Assembly (NCBI GenBank): GCA_022710185.1
Contig: JAKLHK010000002.1
Coordinates: 1-64,000 of the forward strand
DNA length: 64,000 nucleotides
Direction of reading: 5' to 3'
DNA from: Bacteroidota bacterium
GTDB lineage: Bacteria > Bacteroidota > Bacteroidia > Bacteroidales > JAGNHN01
The notes beneath the pieces are model-generated. The model saw nothing but the letters and a program-made list of their open reading frames with translations, was not told the origin of the DNA and made no database searches. This document shows, piece after piece, positions 24,393-32,831 of the stretch. The stretch's first letter is position 1, and each line of letters starts with the position of its first letter. The position numbers were made by a program, and so were the translations under genes.

Positions 24393-25442
24393 TCAGGCCT
24401 CAAACATGCCCGGCTGCAGGGGTTCACCCCGTTTCAGGTCACGGGTGGCCCGCCTCCCGAGCACTTCAGCGTAGTACCTGGGGTGCATGCCATAACCCGG
24501 CCGTATGGAGCGGACATTGTGTTCTGACAGCAGCTCTCCCGATGGTATATCTTCCACCACGAACAAGGAGCGGGAGAATACCCTTGACGACTTCACCTTC
24601 TCGCTGAGTTCGTAGGTCACCTTTCCGATGGCCAGTTCCGCTTCGCGCACAGCCTTGACCATAGCCGAAAACTCCTCTACATTGAGAGAGAAGGCGGCAT
24701 CCGGGCCGCCGATGGAGCGGTCGAGGATGAAATGCTTCTCGATGACCCGGGCACCCATGGCCACGGCGGCCACCGGAACACTGATCCCCATGGTATGGTC
24801 CGAAAGGCCGGTGACCACACCGAAGCGCTGGGCCATATCCCGTATGTTCATCAGGTTTGCCTCTTCCACCGGTGCAGGATAGGAGGAGGTGCACTTGAGC
24901 AGAACGGTCTGAGTATTACCCATGCGGTGACAGGCTTGCACAGCCAGTTCGATATCCTCGAGTGTGGCGATCCCTGTGGAAATGATCACCGGCCTGCCTT
25001 TGGATGCGACATACTCTATCAAGGGGATGTCATTGATCTCAAACGATGCGATCTTGTATGCAGGTGGATCGAAGGACTCCAGGAAGTCTACGGCGCTGCG
25101 GTCGAATGGGGAGGAGAAACATTCCAGGCCTTCCTCCCGGGCCACACGGAACAGTTCCTCATGCCACTCCCATGGGGTATAGGCTTCTTTGTACAGGTCA
25201 TACAGCACCTTCCCGTCCCATAGCGTCCCCTGCCTGATCTGGAAATACTCGTTGCGGCAATCGATGGTGATGGTATCCGCGGTATAGGTCTGGAGCTTGA
25301 TGGCATCGGCCCCCGCCTGTCTGGCTGCACGGATGGTGTCGATCGCGATATCTTTTCTTTGATTGTGGTTTGCAGATAGTTCGGCAATGATGAAACACTT
25401 GCCGTGCTGAAGCCGATGGATGAGCAGATCATTCATTTCCAT
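24393..25442 (-). CDS. pseI: Pseudaminic acid synthase
   Basis: 349 residues, full length. NeuB-family TIM barrel (FIIAELSANHNQ at about 16; DAIKLQTYTADTITID at about 45; CFSSPFD, YKIASFEI and STGIATLEDIE in order; GLSDHTMG and VIEKHFILDRSIGGPD at about 195-245) followed by a C-terminal SAF antifreeze-like domain (RSLFVVEDIPSGELLSEHNVRSIRPG). It condenses 6-deoxy-AltdiNAc with phosphoenolpyruvate. The IKLQTYTADTIT...GTLWDGKxLYDLYKEA sequence is closer to PseI than to sialic acid synthase NeuB, and the pseB, pseC and pseG neighbours agree. Starts at 25442 and 25436 are both possible; either overlaps the upstream GNAT gene. Confidence 0.93.
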   Translation of the reverse strand: MEMNDLLIHRLQHGKCFIIAELSANHNQRKDIAIDTIRAARQAGADAIKLQTYTADTITIDCRNEYFQIRQGTLWDGKVLYDLYKEAYTPWEWHEELFRVAREEGLECFSSPFDRSAVDFLESFDPPAYKIASFEINDIPLIEYVASKGRPVIISTGIATLEDIELAVQACHRMGNTQTVLLKCTSSYPAPVEEANLMNIRDMAQRFGVVTGLSDHTMGISVPVAAVAMGARVIEKHFILDRSIGGPDAAFSLNVEEFSAMVKAVREAELAIGKVTYELSEKVKSSRVFSRSLFVVEDIPSGELLSEHNVRSIRPGYGMHPRYYAEVLGRRATRDLKRGEPLQPGMFEA

Positions 25443-25896
25443 ACAAGATATAAAGAAAACAAGGGATCCCGTTCACTTCGTCCTCCTGAAGAAAGCGGAA
25501 GCCGGCACGCTCAAACGACCGGACCGAGGAAGGGTTATCCTTCTTGATATATGCCAGCACGGGCAGTTGATGTAACCCGCGAAAGTGCATGCAGGCCTGT
25601 TCTATCATCTGTTTGCCGTAACCCTGGCCCCGGGCAGCCTCATCGATGGATATTCCAATGATAGCACCTTCTTCCCCGATCTCAAACCTGACAATACCCA
25701 CTGCCGAACTTTCCTTTTCAAAGATCAGTAGAAGAGAAGATCCCGAACCAAGTCGTCGCTCCAACCACTGAAGATGTTCGGGCCAGGTGATGGCGGTGCT
25801 GTGGAACGATGCCTTTCTGACCTCCGGATCGTTGGCCCATCGGAAAAGCAATGCTGCATCCTCCGCCTTAGCATACCTGTGGTTTAACTCACTCAT
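25429..25896 (-). CDS. pseH: GNAT N-acetyltransferase, PseH-like
   Basis: 155 residues from the ATG at 25896, which overlaps the pseG stop by 8 bases; a longer frame to 25920 exists but would eat further into pseG. A GNAT fold is visible: FRWANDPEVRKASFHS near the N-terminus, IGISIDEAARGQGYGKQMI with the R/Q-x-x-G-x-G/A acetyl-CoA loop (about residue 90), and NPSSVRSFERAGF. PseH acetylates the 4-amino group of UDP-4-amino-4,6-dideoxy-AltNAc, the step between PseC and PseG. The position directly after pseG and the FRWxNDPEVR start favour this assignment over the second GNAT gene of the operon (29808-30347). Confidence 0.68.
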   Translation of the reverse strand: MSELNHRYAKAEDAALLFRWANDPEVRKASFHSTAITWPEHLQWLERRLGSGSSLLLIFEKESSAVGIVRFEIGEEGAIIGISIDEAARGQGYGKQMIEQACMHFRGLHQLPVLAYIKKDNPSSVRSFERAGFRFLQEDEVNGIPCFLYILYGNE

Positions 25897-26890
25897 GTAC
25901 CAGGGTTTTAAATAAATCACGGAACCGACCCGGTGTTTCGGTATCCATGGCCTGATTCATTGCCTCTTCCAGGCGCTGCCTTGCCCATCCGTCCTGCCAG
26001 AGGAAAACAAGTGCCCGGGCCAGTTCATCGGCATCTATCTCCCGCAGATCCCCCATGGCAGACACCACCCTCCCCTCCATAAGTCCTTTGTAAAGGTACT
26101 TCTGATTTACTGCTGTATAGCCAACAATAGAAGGCAAGCGGGATGAGATGGCCTCCAGGGCAAGGGTGCTTGCAGGGAAAAGACCCACGGCGCTGCGGGC
26201 CATTTCCTCATGCATCGCCAGACTGTCAAGACGACCTAAGAACTCAAATCGATGATCATTACGGAATGAAGCCGCCAGTTCCTCGCTGACAATACCTGCT
26301 ACATGATACCGGAGGGCTGCAGAGGTGTCCGCCAATGCGTTGAGCAGGCGGAAGAGGAGGTCGTCCTGAATGGATCCTCCCAGGGAAATCAAGACCTGGT
26401 CTGATTTGCGGTCCAAGGCACCGGCACCTCCCCTGAAGACGCTCCTGAGCATGGCATACTTCATCCCGAGAAATAGCCGGGTATACGCTTCGCATGAATA
26501 ATCCTCAGGACGAATGCCCCCGGCATGATTGATAACTGCATCTGCCACGAAGTGCCGGTCGGCCAAATCGTCGATACATACCAGGAGGCACCCTTTCCCC
26601 CGTATCTTCCGTTGATACTCTGTGTCAAAAAAATAGTTATCGAGGATAACTACCTCATCACCCTGCAAGCGTCCCAGAAATTCATCAAAATGGGAATTAT
26701 CCCCCGCAAGTGGATACCATTGATCTACAATGGCCGACATCTCCCGGACCTGGAACTCAGAGGGGCTGGTAGTGAAGAAAACCATGGGGAAGTCCTCTTT
26801 CAGCATTTCAGCTACGGCCAATGAGCGCATGAAATGACCCAGACCGATCTCCGGACCGGCATCCGCACGGAATACCAGGGTTCTCCTCAC
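25889..26890 (-). CDS. pseG: UDP-2,4-diacetamido-2,4,6-trideoxy-beta-L-altropyranose hydrolase
   Basis: 333 residues. GT-B-like fold related to MurG. Signature elements: FRADAGPEIGLGHFMRSLAVAEML (residues 7-30), where the Gly-His of GLGHFMR is the catalytic His region; ILDNYFFD and CIDDLADRHFVADAVINH (about 95-120); LISLGGSIQDD (about 165); and FPASTLALEAISSRLPSIVG (about 235-255). PseG cleaves the UDP-sugar to the free 6-deoxy-AltdiNAc used by PseI. It starts 10 bases after the fusion gene ends and overlaps the following pseH-like gene by 8 bases. Confidence 0.92.
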   Translation of the reverse strand: MRRTLVFRADAGPEIGLGHFMRSLAVAEMLKEDFPMVFFTTSPSEFQVREMSAIVDQWYPLAGDNSHFDEFLGRLQGDEVVILDNYFFDTEYQRKIRGKGCLLVCIDDLADRHFVADAVINHAGGIRPEDYSCEAYTRLFLGMKYAMLRSVFRGGAGALDRKSDQVLISLGGSIQDDLLFRLLNALADTSAALRYHVAGIVSEELAASFRNDHRFEFLGRLDSLAMHEEMARSAVGLFPASTLALEAISSRLPSIVGYTAVNQKYLYKGLMEGRVVSAMGDLREIDADELARALVFLWQDGWARQRLEEAMNQAMDTETPGRFRDLFKTLVHE

Positions 26891-26900
26891 AGTGACGGTG

Positions 26901-28955
26901 TTAGTTCAAACGCTTGAAACCCCCATGGCATACCGGGCCCTTCAGTTCCTTCATCACGTCCTTACCCTCTTCGAACTCCCTGATCCGGTTGAACAGCCCA
27001 TCGAGAGCCTGATAGTACCCTTCCAATACTGCTGGGGTATGCTCAGTGCAAACGTAGATGCTGTTCCCTGCCAGATAGCCCTTGGCAAGCATCTCCTGGG
27101 TAATGAAAGTCTTGTATGCCAGATTATTGGGACTATTGAAGCTAAAACCGGCCAAGGCAGGGATTCCCCACTGGGATATGCTTAATCCATGCCGGTCAGC
27201 CAGCTGCTGCCACTGGGCCTTGATGGAGAGGCCGGTGGCCGTGATCGTCTCCCAGGACCTGACCCTCTCCATAACATCAAGCGTTGCCAATGCTGCGCTT
27301 GGCCCGATCCTTTCTGTCCAGAAGGTACTGCTGATGAACGTCTTCTGGGCTGCCTCCATCACGCTCCGCCGGCCGATGGTCCCTGTGATGGCGTAACCGT
27401 TGCCGAGGGCCTTGCCGAACAGCGCCATGTCGGGCTCCACGCCATAGATCTTGTGCAAACCACCGAACGACTGGCGGAACCCGGAGGTACACTCGTCGAA
27501 GATGAGCACAATGCCGCGCTCGGTGGCCAACTGCCTGACCTTATGCAGGAAATTATCCTCCGGCCCCATGTTGCGGGAGACCTCCATCTTGATGACCCCA
27601 ACATTGTGGATATCCACTACCGACAGTAGCTCCTCATAATTATTGTAATTGAAGGGGATCACCGAACCGCGGAGGTTGGCAGGAACCCCTGCCGGATCGA
27701 GGCCCGGCAGCAAGTGACCAGCAAGGTTCTGTTCATCGCCCAGGTTCGCGGCGAGGTACCAGTCGTGCCAGCCATGATACCCGCAGATGGCCACCTTGTC
27801 GCGGCCCGATGCGGCCCTGGCAATGCGGATGGCCACGGCATTGGCCTCGCCCCCGGTGCGGGCAAAGCGTGCCATCTCGGCCCAGGGGTGCAGCTCGATG
27901 AGGCGCTCCGCCAGCCGCACTTCCTCCGGACAATTGAAGGTGGACATATTTCCGGCCTTCACGGTCCGCAGCACGGCGGCATCCACCTCTTCATGCCCGT
28001 ATCCGAGGGTATTGGTACCTATGCCCATGATCGACACATCGGTGTATTCCCTCCCGTCGAGATCCCAGACCTTGCAGCCTTTGGCCTTGCTGAAATAGGC
28101 CGGCCACTGGTCCGGAAGGAACATCTCCGGGCGTTTCGAGAGCAGCATGGTGCCTCCCGGGATGAGCTGCTTGGCTTTCTTGTATAGCTCCTGCCCCTTA
28201 CCGGTACCCTCCAGCGCATTCCAATACCCTTCATTCCTCGAATATTGCTGGGTAAGCGAGCTCAGGTCCGGGCGTTCCTGCAGCATGTGGACATAATCCA
28301 TCCAGGGCCTGTCAGTACCCAGTGTTTCAACCAGGGTGCGGATCACTTCATAGTCCTCGGGCTTGTCGATGGTCAGTCTGACGAAGGAATAGTCCGCCTC
28401 ATTCTTCAGGCAATCGGATGTAAACAAGGCACCCCCATTGAAGGAGGAGTTGCGCCAGATGTATGGGGTTACGTGTTCCCGGTCCGATTTCTCTGTGACT
28501 TCCTGCATGGCCTTCTCCAGTGCGGAGAACTTGAACACCTCAACATCGAGGCCGTCGGGATAGGTGGTAAGCAGGGTATTTGATGCATAGTCCAGGTCGT
28601 GCTCCAGGGCAAAGCGGATGACCTGGTCCACGACTTCGGCGTCGATCAGGGGACAGTCGGAGGTAAAGCGCACGACCCAGTCGGGCTGCTCAGGCGCAGC
28701 CGTTTCGTAGAAACGCTCCAGGACATTGTCAATGGATCCCTTATGGGCGGCGATGCCCAGTTTGGCGGCTACATCCACGATGCGATCTGCTTCCGGTTCC
28801 CGCGTGGTCGCCACCTTGATCTTATTGATCATGTCAGAGCGCTGTATCCTTTTCAGATGTAGCTCCAGCAGGGTCATCCCGGACACGGTCTTCATGATCT
28901 TTTCAGGGAAGCGGGTAGAGCCAAGCCGTGCTTGGGTAATGGCCAGTATATTCAT
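26901..28955 (-). CDS. Cytidylyltransferase (SpsF/PseF-like)-class III aminotransferase fusion
   Basis: 684 residues from the ATG at 28955, two bases after the upstream stop (an overlapping GTG at 28961 is the alternative). Domain 1 (about 1-240) is a nucleotidyltransferase: ILAITQARLGSTRFPEKIM, VRFTSDCPLIDAEVVDQVI and HVTPYIW, closest in pattern to SpsF-type CMP-sugar synthetases. Domain 2 (about 255-684) is a PLP class III aminotransferase of glutamate-1-semialdehyde type: RTGGEANAVAIRIARA, CGYHGWHDWY, FDECTSGFRQ, and FGKALGNGYAITG with the PLP lysine. No separate pseF exists in the operon, so domain 1 is the candidate CMP-pseudaminate synthetase. What the aminotransferase does is not settled by the sequence. 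Confidence 0.85.
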   Translation of the reverse strand: MNILAITQARLGSTRFPEKIMKTVSGMTLLELHLKRIQRSDMINKIKVATTREPEADRIVDVAAKLGIAAHKGSIDNVLERFYETAAPEQPDWVVRFTSDCPLIDAEVVDQVIRFALEHDLDYASNTLLTTYPDGLDVEVFKFSALEKAMQEVTEKSDREHVTPYIWRNSSFNGGALFTSDCLKNEADYSFVRLTIDKPEDYEVIRTLVETLGTDRPWMDYVHMLQERPDLSSLTQQYSRNEGYWNALEGTGKGQELYKKAKQLIPGGTMLLSKRPEMFLPDQWPAYFSKAKGCKVWDLDGREYTDVSIMGIGTNTLGYGHEEVDAAVLRTVKAGNMSTFNCPEEVRLAERLIELHPWAEMARFARTGGEANAVAIRIARAASGRDKVAICGYHGWHDWYLAANLGDEQNLAGHLLPGLDPAGVPANLRGSVIPFNYNNYEELLSVVDIHNVGVIKMEVSRNMGPEDNFLHKVRQLATERGIVLIFDECTSGFRQSFGGLHKIYGVEPDMALFGKALGNGYAITGTIGRRSVMEAAQKTFISSTFWTERIGPSAALATLDVMERVRSWETITATGLSIKAQWQQLADRHGLSISQWGIPALAGFSFNSPNNLAYKTFITQEMLAKGYLAGNSIYVCTEHTPAVLEGYYQALDGLFNRIREFEEGKDVMKELKGPVCHGGFKRLN

Positions 28956-28957
28956 AA

Positions 28958-29815
28958 TCACCAGTTTTTAGGATATAGAAGCTCAGTATCGGTTACACGT
29001 ATTTGATTGACCTTTTCAATCAGGTCTTTCGGCAAGCTTTTACCGGGGCTCAAGCGGTGGTCTTCCAGCTGCTGGCGGGAATCCACACCAATGACCACTT
29101 CAGCAATGTCCTCCTGCTGAAGCACATAGTGGAGTGCCAATTGCTGGATCGGCACATCATAGGCACGGGCCAGCCGGTGAATCTCCTCCAGCCAGGGCCG
29201 CAAGGGCAGGAGCCTGGCAGGGATCTTATCCAAAGGAAGGAAGAACAGGCCCTGGAGGTAGACCGACCGGGCCTGGACGCTCACCCTCTGCTCATGGGCC
29301 CTGGCGAGGCACTCCCCGCGCTGGGTCCGGTTATCGAGCATATTGAAGGGAATCTGCACCACATCTACCCATCCTGCGTCCAGCACTGCTCGGAACTCCT
29401 CATTCCCGTATACCGAGACGCCGATGAACCTGATGAGGCCATCCTGCTTCAATTGGGCCAGCTCATCCCTTAGCTCAGGCCAGGCCATGAAATCAGCGAA
29501 ACTATGGTAGAAATACACATGGAAGGCTGGGATTCCCAATAGCCCAAGGGAACGCAGCAGGTGATCCTTCAATTGACCGGGATGGCCCTTGAACTTGGAG
29601 TTGATCTGAAAACGGCCGGGATGAAGGCGGTTATAATTCCCCAGGACTTCGACAGCTGTCCCATAGGCGTCGGCTGTATCCAGGCAACGGATCCCCTGGA
29701 AAAAGGCCTGATCGAGTATCGCACCAACCTCGGATTCGGAAGGCTTACCGGCCTCGTTGCTGATGCCGTAGTCCAATCCGAACTGAACAGTTCCCAATAC
29801 CAGTCGTTCACTCAT
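28958..29815 (-). CDS. Aldo/keto reductase
   Basis: 285 residues, (beta/alpha)8 NADPH-dependent oxidoreductase. Family marks: LVLGTVQFGLDYGISN at the N-terminus, FQGIRCLDTADAYGTA with the catalytic Asp and Tyr (about 40-52), KFKG with the lysine (about 74), FYHSFADF replacing the usual His region (about 104), and VVIGVDSRQQLEDH at the cofactor-binding end (about 240). It sits between the RimL-like GNAT gene (overlap 8 bases) and the fusion gene. In nonulosonic acid loci such reductases are suspected of making derivatives of the sugar; its substrate here is an inference from context only. Confidence 0.85.
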   Translation of the reverse strand: MSERLVLGTVQFGLDYGISNEAGKPSESEVGAILDQAFFQGIRCLDTADAYGTAVEVLGNYNRLHPGRFQINSKFKGHPGQLKDHLLRSLGLLGIPAFHVYFYHSFADFMAWPELRDELAQLKQDGLIRFIGVSVYGNEEFRAVLDAGWVDVVQIPFNMLDNRTQRGECLARAHEQRVSVQARSVYLQGLFFLPLDKIPARLLPLRPWLEEIHRLARAYDVPIQQLALHYVLQQEDIAEVVIGVDSRQQLEDHRLSPGKSLPKDLIEKVNQIRVTDTELLYPKNW

Positions 29816-30347
29816 CGTCTATCATCGGGTTAAACATCGCCATGCGAACGATATTGCAGTATTTTCCCTGATACAAGCCATGCCGTTTGTACACCCCCTC
29901 GGTTTCGAAACCCAGCTTTCGGTACAACCCATAGGCTCCGGCATTATCCTCCACTACGCCCAGGGTAATCTTCCTGAGCATTACCTCCTGGAAACAAAAA
30001 TCCAGGATACGCCGGGTCGCTTCATGCGCATAGCCTTTCCCCCACTCCGCGCGTTCCCCCATCATAATGCCGTATTCTGCAAAGCCATGCTTCCAGTTTA
30101 CCGGATCGATCTTGATGTTGCCGATATGCTTGCCATTCTCCTTCAGATGGATCGCCCAGAACAGGATCTCCGTCCGTTCCACGCCTTCCAGGTAATCACG
30201 GAGCATATCGAGGGTATAGTTTCCCCCGGTTTCCAGGTAGCGGTATACCTCCGGGTCGTTAAGCCATCCGACATACTGATCCGTACAATGACCCAGTCCA
30301 AGGGGTTTATACATCAGACGGGGTGATTCCAGGGCAGGTGCTTTCAT
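29808..30347 (-). CDS. GNAT N-acetyltransferase, RimJ/RimL type
   Basis: 179 residues. Start ATG at 30347 overlaps the pseC stop as ATGA. Typical RimJ/RimL-like acetyltransferase: YVGWLNDPEVYRYLETG, HIGNIKIDPVNWKHGFAEYGIMMG, EWGKGYAHEATRRILDF carrying the acetyl-CoA loop, and LRKITLGVVEDNAGAYGLYRKLGF. It is the second acetyltransferase of the operon. It could perform the PseH step or add a further N-acyl group to the finished sugar, as happens with 5- or 7-N-acyl variants of pseudaminic and legionaminic acid. Sequence alone does not decide. Confidence 0.85.
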   Translation of the reverse strand: MKAPALESPRLMYKPLGLGHCTDQYVGWLNDPEVYRYLETGGNYTLDMLRDYLEGVERTEILFWAIHLKENGKHIGNIKIDPVNWKHGFAEYGIMMGERAEWGKGYAHEATRRILDFCFQEVMLRKITLGVVEDNAGAYGLYRKLGFETEGVYKRHGLYQGKYCNIVRMAMFNPMIDDE

Positions 30348-31498
30348 GCAGGGAGATATTCGAGTACTCGGTTAATAACAAATTCCTGCTCCTCCTCTGT
30401 GTGTGCAGGATACATGGGCAGGCTGAGGCACTGAGTGTAATAGGCTTCGGCTATGGGGAGGTCGCCGGGCTTCCAGCCGTACTGCCGGTAATAGGGTTGC
30501 AGGTGGACCGGGATATAATGCACCTGGGCCAGGATGCCGTGGCGGCGAAGGTGGTCGTACAGTCCGGCCCGGTCGGGTGACTGGATGACATAAAGGTGGA
30601 AGGCGTGAAAAACGGAAGCATCCCGCCAGGGCAGGTGTAGGGATTTACCGGCAAAGGCATCGTCGTAGCGGCGGGCGATGGCCTGACGACGACTGAGCCC
30701 CTGGGCGGCGCGTTCGAGCTGACTGATGCCGAGAGCGGCCTGAAAGTCGGTCAATCGGTAATTGTATCCCAATTCCTGCATCTCATAATACCAGGGGCCG
30801 TGGTTATCCTGCATCAGGGCCGGATCCTTGGTGATTCCGTGGGTCCGGAGCAGCATCAGTTTTTCATAGAGCGCCTGGTCATTGGTGGTGATCATCCCGC
30901 CTTCCCCGGTAGCAATATGCTTCACCGGATGGAAGGAGAAGATGGCCAGTTCGGCATACTTTCCGTTCCCGCAGTGCTGCGCGTTGCCCGAACTGTCCGT
31001 GAAATACCCCCCGGGAGCATGGCAGGCGTCCTCGAGGATCCATAATCCGTATCGGTCCGCCAGTTCACGGAAGCGTTCCAGGTCGGCCGGGTAGCCGGCA
31101 AAGTCTACCGGCACTATGCCCTGATAGGTCCCCGGGGGGCTTGACTGCAACAGGTGCTCCACTGTATTGGGGTCGAGCAGGTAGGTGTGCGGGTCGATAT
31201 CGGCGAACACCACTTCTCCCCCGCAATAGCGTATGCAGTTGGCACTGGCGGCAAAGGTAATGGGGCTGGTAATGACCTTATCGCCAGGCTTCACCCCCAG
31301 GGCCAGGGCGCTGAGGTGGAGGGCCGCGGTGCCATTGGCCACGGCCACGGCGTATCGGCTCCCGATCATGGAGGCAAAGGCCTCTTCAAAACGATGGATC
31401 TCCGGTCCCTGGGTAAGGTAATCGCTTTGCAGGACCCGGGCGACAGCCTTCAGGTCCTCATCCGTTATGGTCTGCCTGCCGTAAGGAATGATCTTCAT
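30344..31498 (-). CDS. pseC: UDP-4-amino-4,6-dideoxy-N-acetyl-beta-L-altrosamine transaminase
   Basis: 384 residues from the ATG at 31498 (MKIIPYGRQTITDEDL), overlapping the pseB stop as ATGA; longer frames would run inside pseB. DegT/DnrJ/EryC1-type PLP aminotransferase: YAVAVANGTAALHLSALALG (about 47-66), TSPITFAASANCIRYCGG, ILEDACHAPGG with the cofactor Asp (about 160), FSFHPVKHIATGEGG with the PLP lysine (about 190), and GYNYRLTDFQAALG. It aminates the 4-keto product of PseB. The assignment as PseC rests on its exact place behind pseB. Confidence 0.92.
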   Translation of the reverse strand: MKIIPYGRQTITDEDLKAVARVLQSDYLTQGPEIHRFEEAFASMIGSRYAVAVANGTAALHLSALALGVKPGDKVITSPITFAASANCIRYCGGEVVFADIDPHTYLLDPNTVEHLLQSSPPGTYQGIVPVDFAGYPADLERFRELADRYGLWILEDACHAPGGYFTDSSGNAQHCGNGKYAELAIFSFHPVKHIATGEGGMITTNDQALYEKLMLLRTHGITKDPALMQDNHGPWYYEMQELGYNYRLTDFQAALGISQLERAAQGLSRRQAIARRYDDAFAGKSLHLPWRDASVFHAFHLYVIQSPDRAGLYDHLRRHGILAQVHYIPVHLQPYYRQYGWKPGDLPIAEAYYTQCLSLPMYPAHTEEEQEFVINRVLEYLPA

Positions 31499-32511
31499 AC
31501 GATCGGATTGAAGCCGGGATCCAGATGTTCGCGGATCAGGGTGCGCAGGGCCTGGGCATCGAGCCACTCGCTGTTGGTCCCGGAATTGTATTTGAACCCC
31601 GGGCTAACGGGGCGGGCGTCGTAATGTTGCAGGTAAACCTCCTTTTGGGCATCAGAGGGCAGGATAGCATAATAGCGGTCGAACTCAATGGTGTTGTAGG
31701 AATCGCTTTCCGTAATCATTTCCTCGTGGAGCTTCTCCCCGGGACGTATGCCGATATCCACCAGACGGGCGCCGGGAGCAATGGCCTCCGCTACGTCCAG
31801 GATTCGGTAGGAAGGGATCTTGGGAACGAAAATCTCCCGTCCCAGCCCGTGCTGGATAGCCCAAAGGACCATTTCCACCCCCTCCTGCAAGGAGATGTTG
31901 AAGCGCGTCATTTCACGGTGAGTGATGGGAAGCTCGCCTTCCCTGGCCTTATTCATGAAGAAGGGAATCACGGAACCTCTGGATCCCATTACATTGCCGT
32001 AGCGGACCACGGAGAACCGGAGATCCCGCTTGCCCTTGATGTTGTTGGCGGCAATGAAGAGCTTGTCGCTCACAAGCTTGGTTGCACCATACAGATTGAT
32101 CGGTGCCGCAGCCTTGTCGGTGGATAGGGCAACCACCACCTTTACGTTGTTATGCAAGGCGGCATCAATGATGTTCTCCGCTCCCCCGATATTGGTCTTG
32201 ATGCATTCGTCGGGATTGTACTCAGCCGCGGGTACCTGTTTCAGGGCGGCGGCATGTACGATGATGTCTATCCCTTCGCAGGCCCGGGCGAGCCTGGCCT
32301 TGTCGCGCACATCCCCGATGAAATAGCGCAACCCTTTGTACTGGTCGGAGCTGTACACCTGCGACATCTCGAACTGCTTCAGCTCATCGCGGGAATAGAT
32401 CACCAGGCGGCGTATGTTGGGGTACATGCTGAGGATGGTACGGGTGAACTCTTTGCCGAACGACCCGGTGCCACCGGTGACCAGGATGGAGCTGTTCTCG
32501 TTGAGGATCAT
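31495..32511 (-). CDS. pseB: UDP-N-acetylglucosamine 4,6-dehydratase (5-inverting)
   Basis: 338 residues. Extended SDR: ILVTGGTGSFGKEF (Gly-rich NAD(P) loop, 9-22), VIYSRDELKQFEM, DVRDKARL, HAAALKQVPAAEYNP, STDKAAAPINLYGATK (catalytic Asp-Lys and Tyr-x-x-x-Lys region, about 130-146), and RYGNVMGSRGSVIPFF. The DKAAAPINLYGATK pattern is diagnostic of PseB/FlaA1. The enzyme starts pseudaminic acid synthesis from UDP-GlcNAc and is the first gene of the operon, behind a -7 box at 32573-32580. Confidence 0.94.
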   Translation of the reverse strand: MILNENSSILVTGGTGSFGKEFTRTILSMYPNIRRLVIYSRDELKQFEMSQVYSSDQYKGLRYFIGDVRDKARLARACEGIDIIVHAAALKQVPAAEYNPDECIKTNIGGAENIIDAALHNNVKVVVALSTDKAAAPINLYGATKLVSDKLFIAANNIKGKRDLRFSVVRYGNVMGSRGSVIPFFMNKAREGELPITHREMTRFNISLQEGVEMVLWAIQHGLGREIFVPKIPSYRILDVAEAIAPGARLVDIGIRPGEKLHEEMITESDSYNTIEFDRYYAILPSDAQKEVYLQHYDARPVSPGFKYNSGTNSEWLDAQALRTLIREHLDPGFNPIV

Positions 32512-32558
32512 GATATTATGCGTTTAGGCAGTGTTTACTTCCGGCAGGGAAGCTCTCC

Positions 32559-32580
32559 CGGCCGGACGGCCGCAAAGGTA
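32559..32580 (-). promoter_or_regulatory. Promoter of the pse operon with palindrome at the start site
   Basis: On the minus strand TACCTTTG (32580-32573) matches TAnnTTTG. Immediately after it comes cggccg-tc-cggccg (32572-32559), a 6-bp inverted repeat covering the expected transcription start. The leader to the pseB ATG is about 55 bases. No good TTG is present at -33 (TTC at the right place). The palindrome may be an operator or an mRNA 5' hairpin. Confidence 0.55.
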
Positions 32581-32598
32581 GGGGAAATGGGGGATATC

Positions 32599-32677
32599 GA
32601 ATATCGATCAACGATCTTAGATTTCAGAAGGGAAGGAATATTGAATACCGAACAAGAAACAAGAAACAAGAAATAAG
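32599..32677. repeat. Two 7-base tandem arrays (H6)
   Basis: First block from 32599: gaatatc, then four units beginning ga at exact 7-base steps (32606, 32613, 32620, 32627). Second block from 32636: gaatatt, gaatacc (32643), gaacaag (32650), then aaacaag (32657 and 32664) and aaataag (32671). The gaatatt-to-gaacaag stretch is nearly identical to array H4 at 14913. The array starts 19 bases upstream of the pseB -7 box. Confidence 0.7.
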
Positions 32678-32783
32678 AAACCTTGAAGGAACCGCAGCCT
32701 CCGAAGACCAGACTCTCCCGGTACTCATAACTCTTTCACCTTTAGGAACTTTAGCTCACTTAAGGCACTTACTCCTCTGTGAA

Positions 32784-32805
32784 AATCTGTGTAATCTGTG
32801 GTGAA
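32784..32805. repeat. Dispersed aatctgtgt element, second copy
   Basis: A 22-base element beginning aatctgtgt and ending ctgtggtgaa. It differs by one base from the element at 14281-14302. Internally it is a near-repeat of a 9-base unit (atctgtgxx). It sits just downstream of higA's 3' end. Confidence 0.6.
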
Positions 32806-32831
32806 ATGAAAAATCCCTTACGTTTCCTTGA

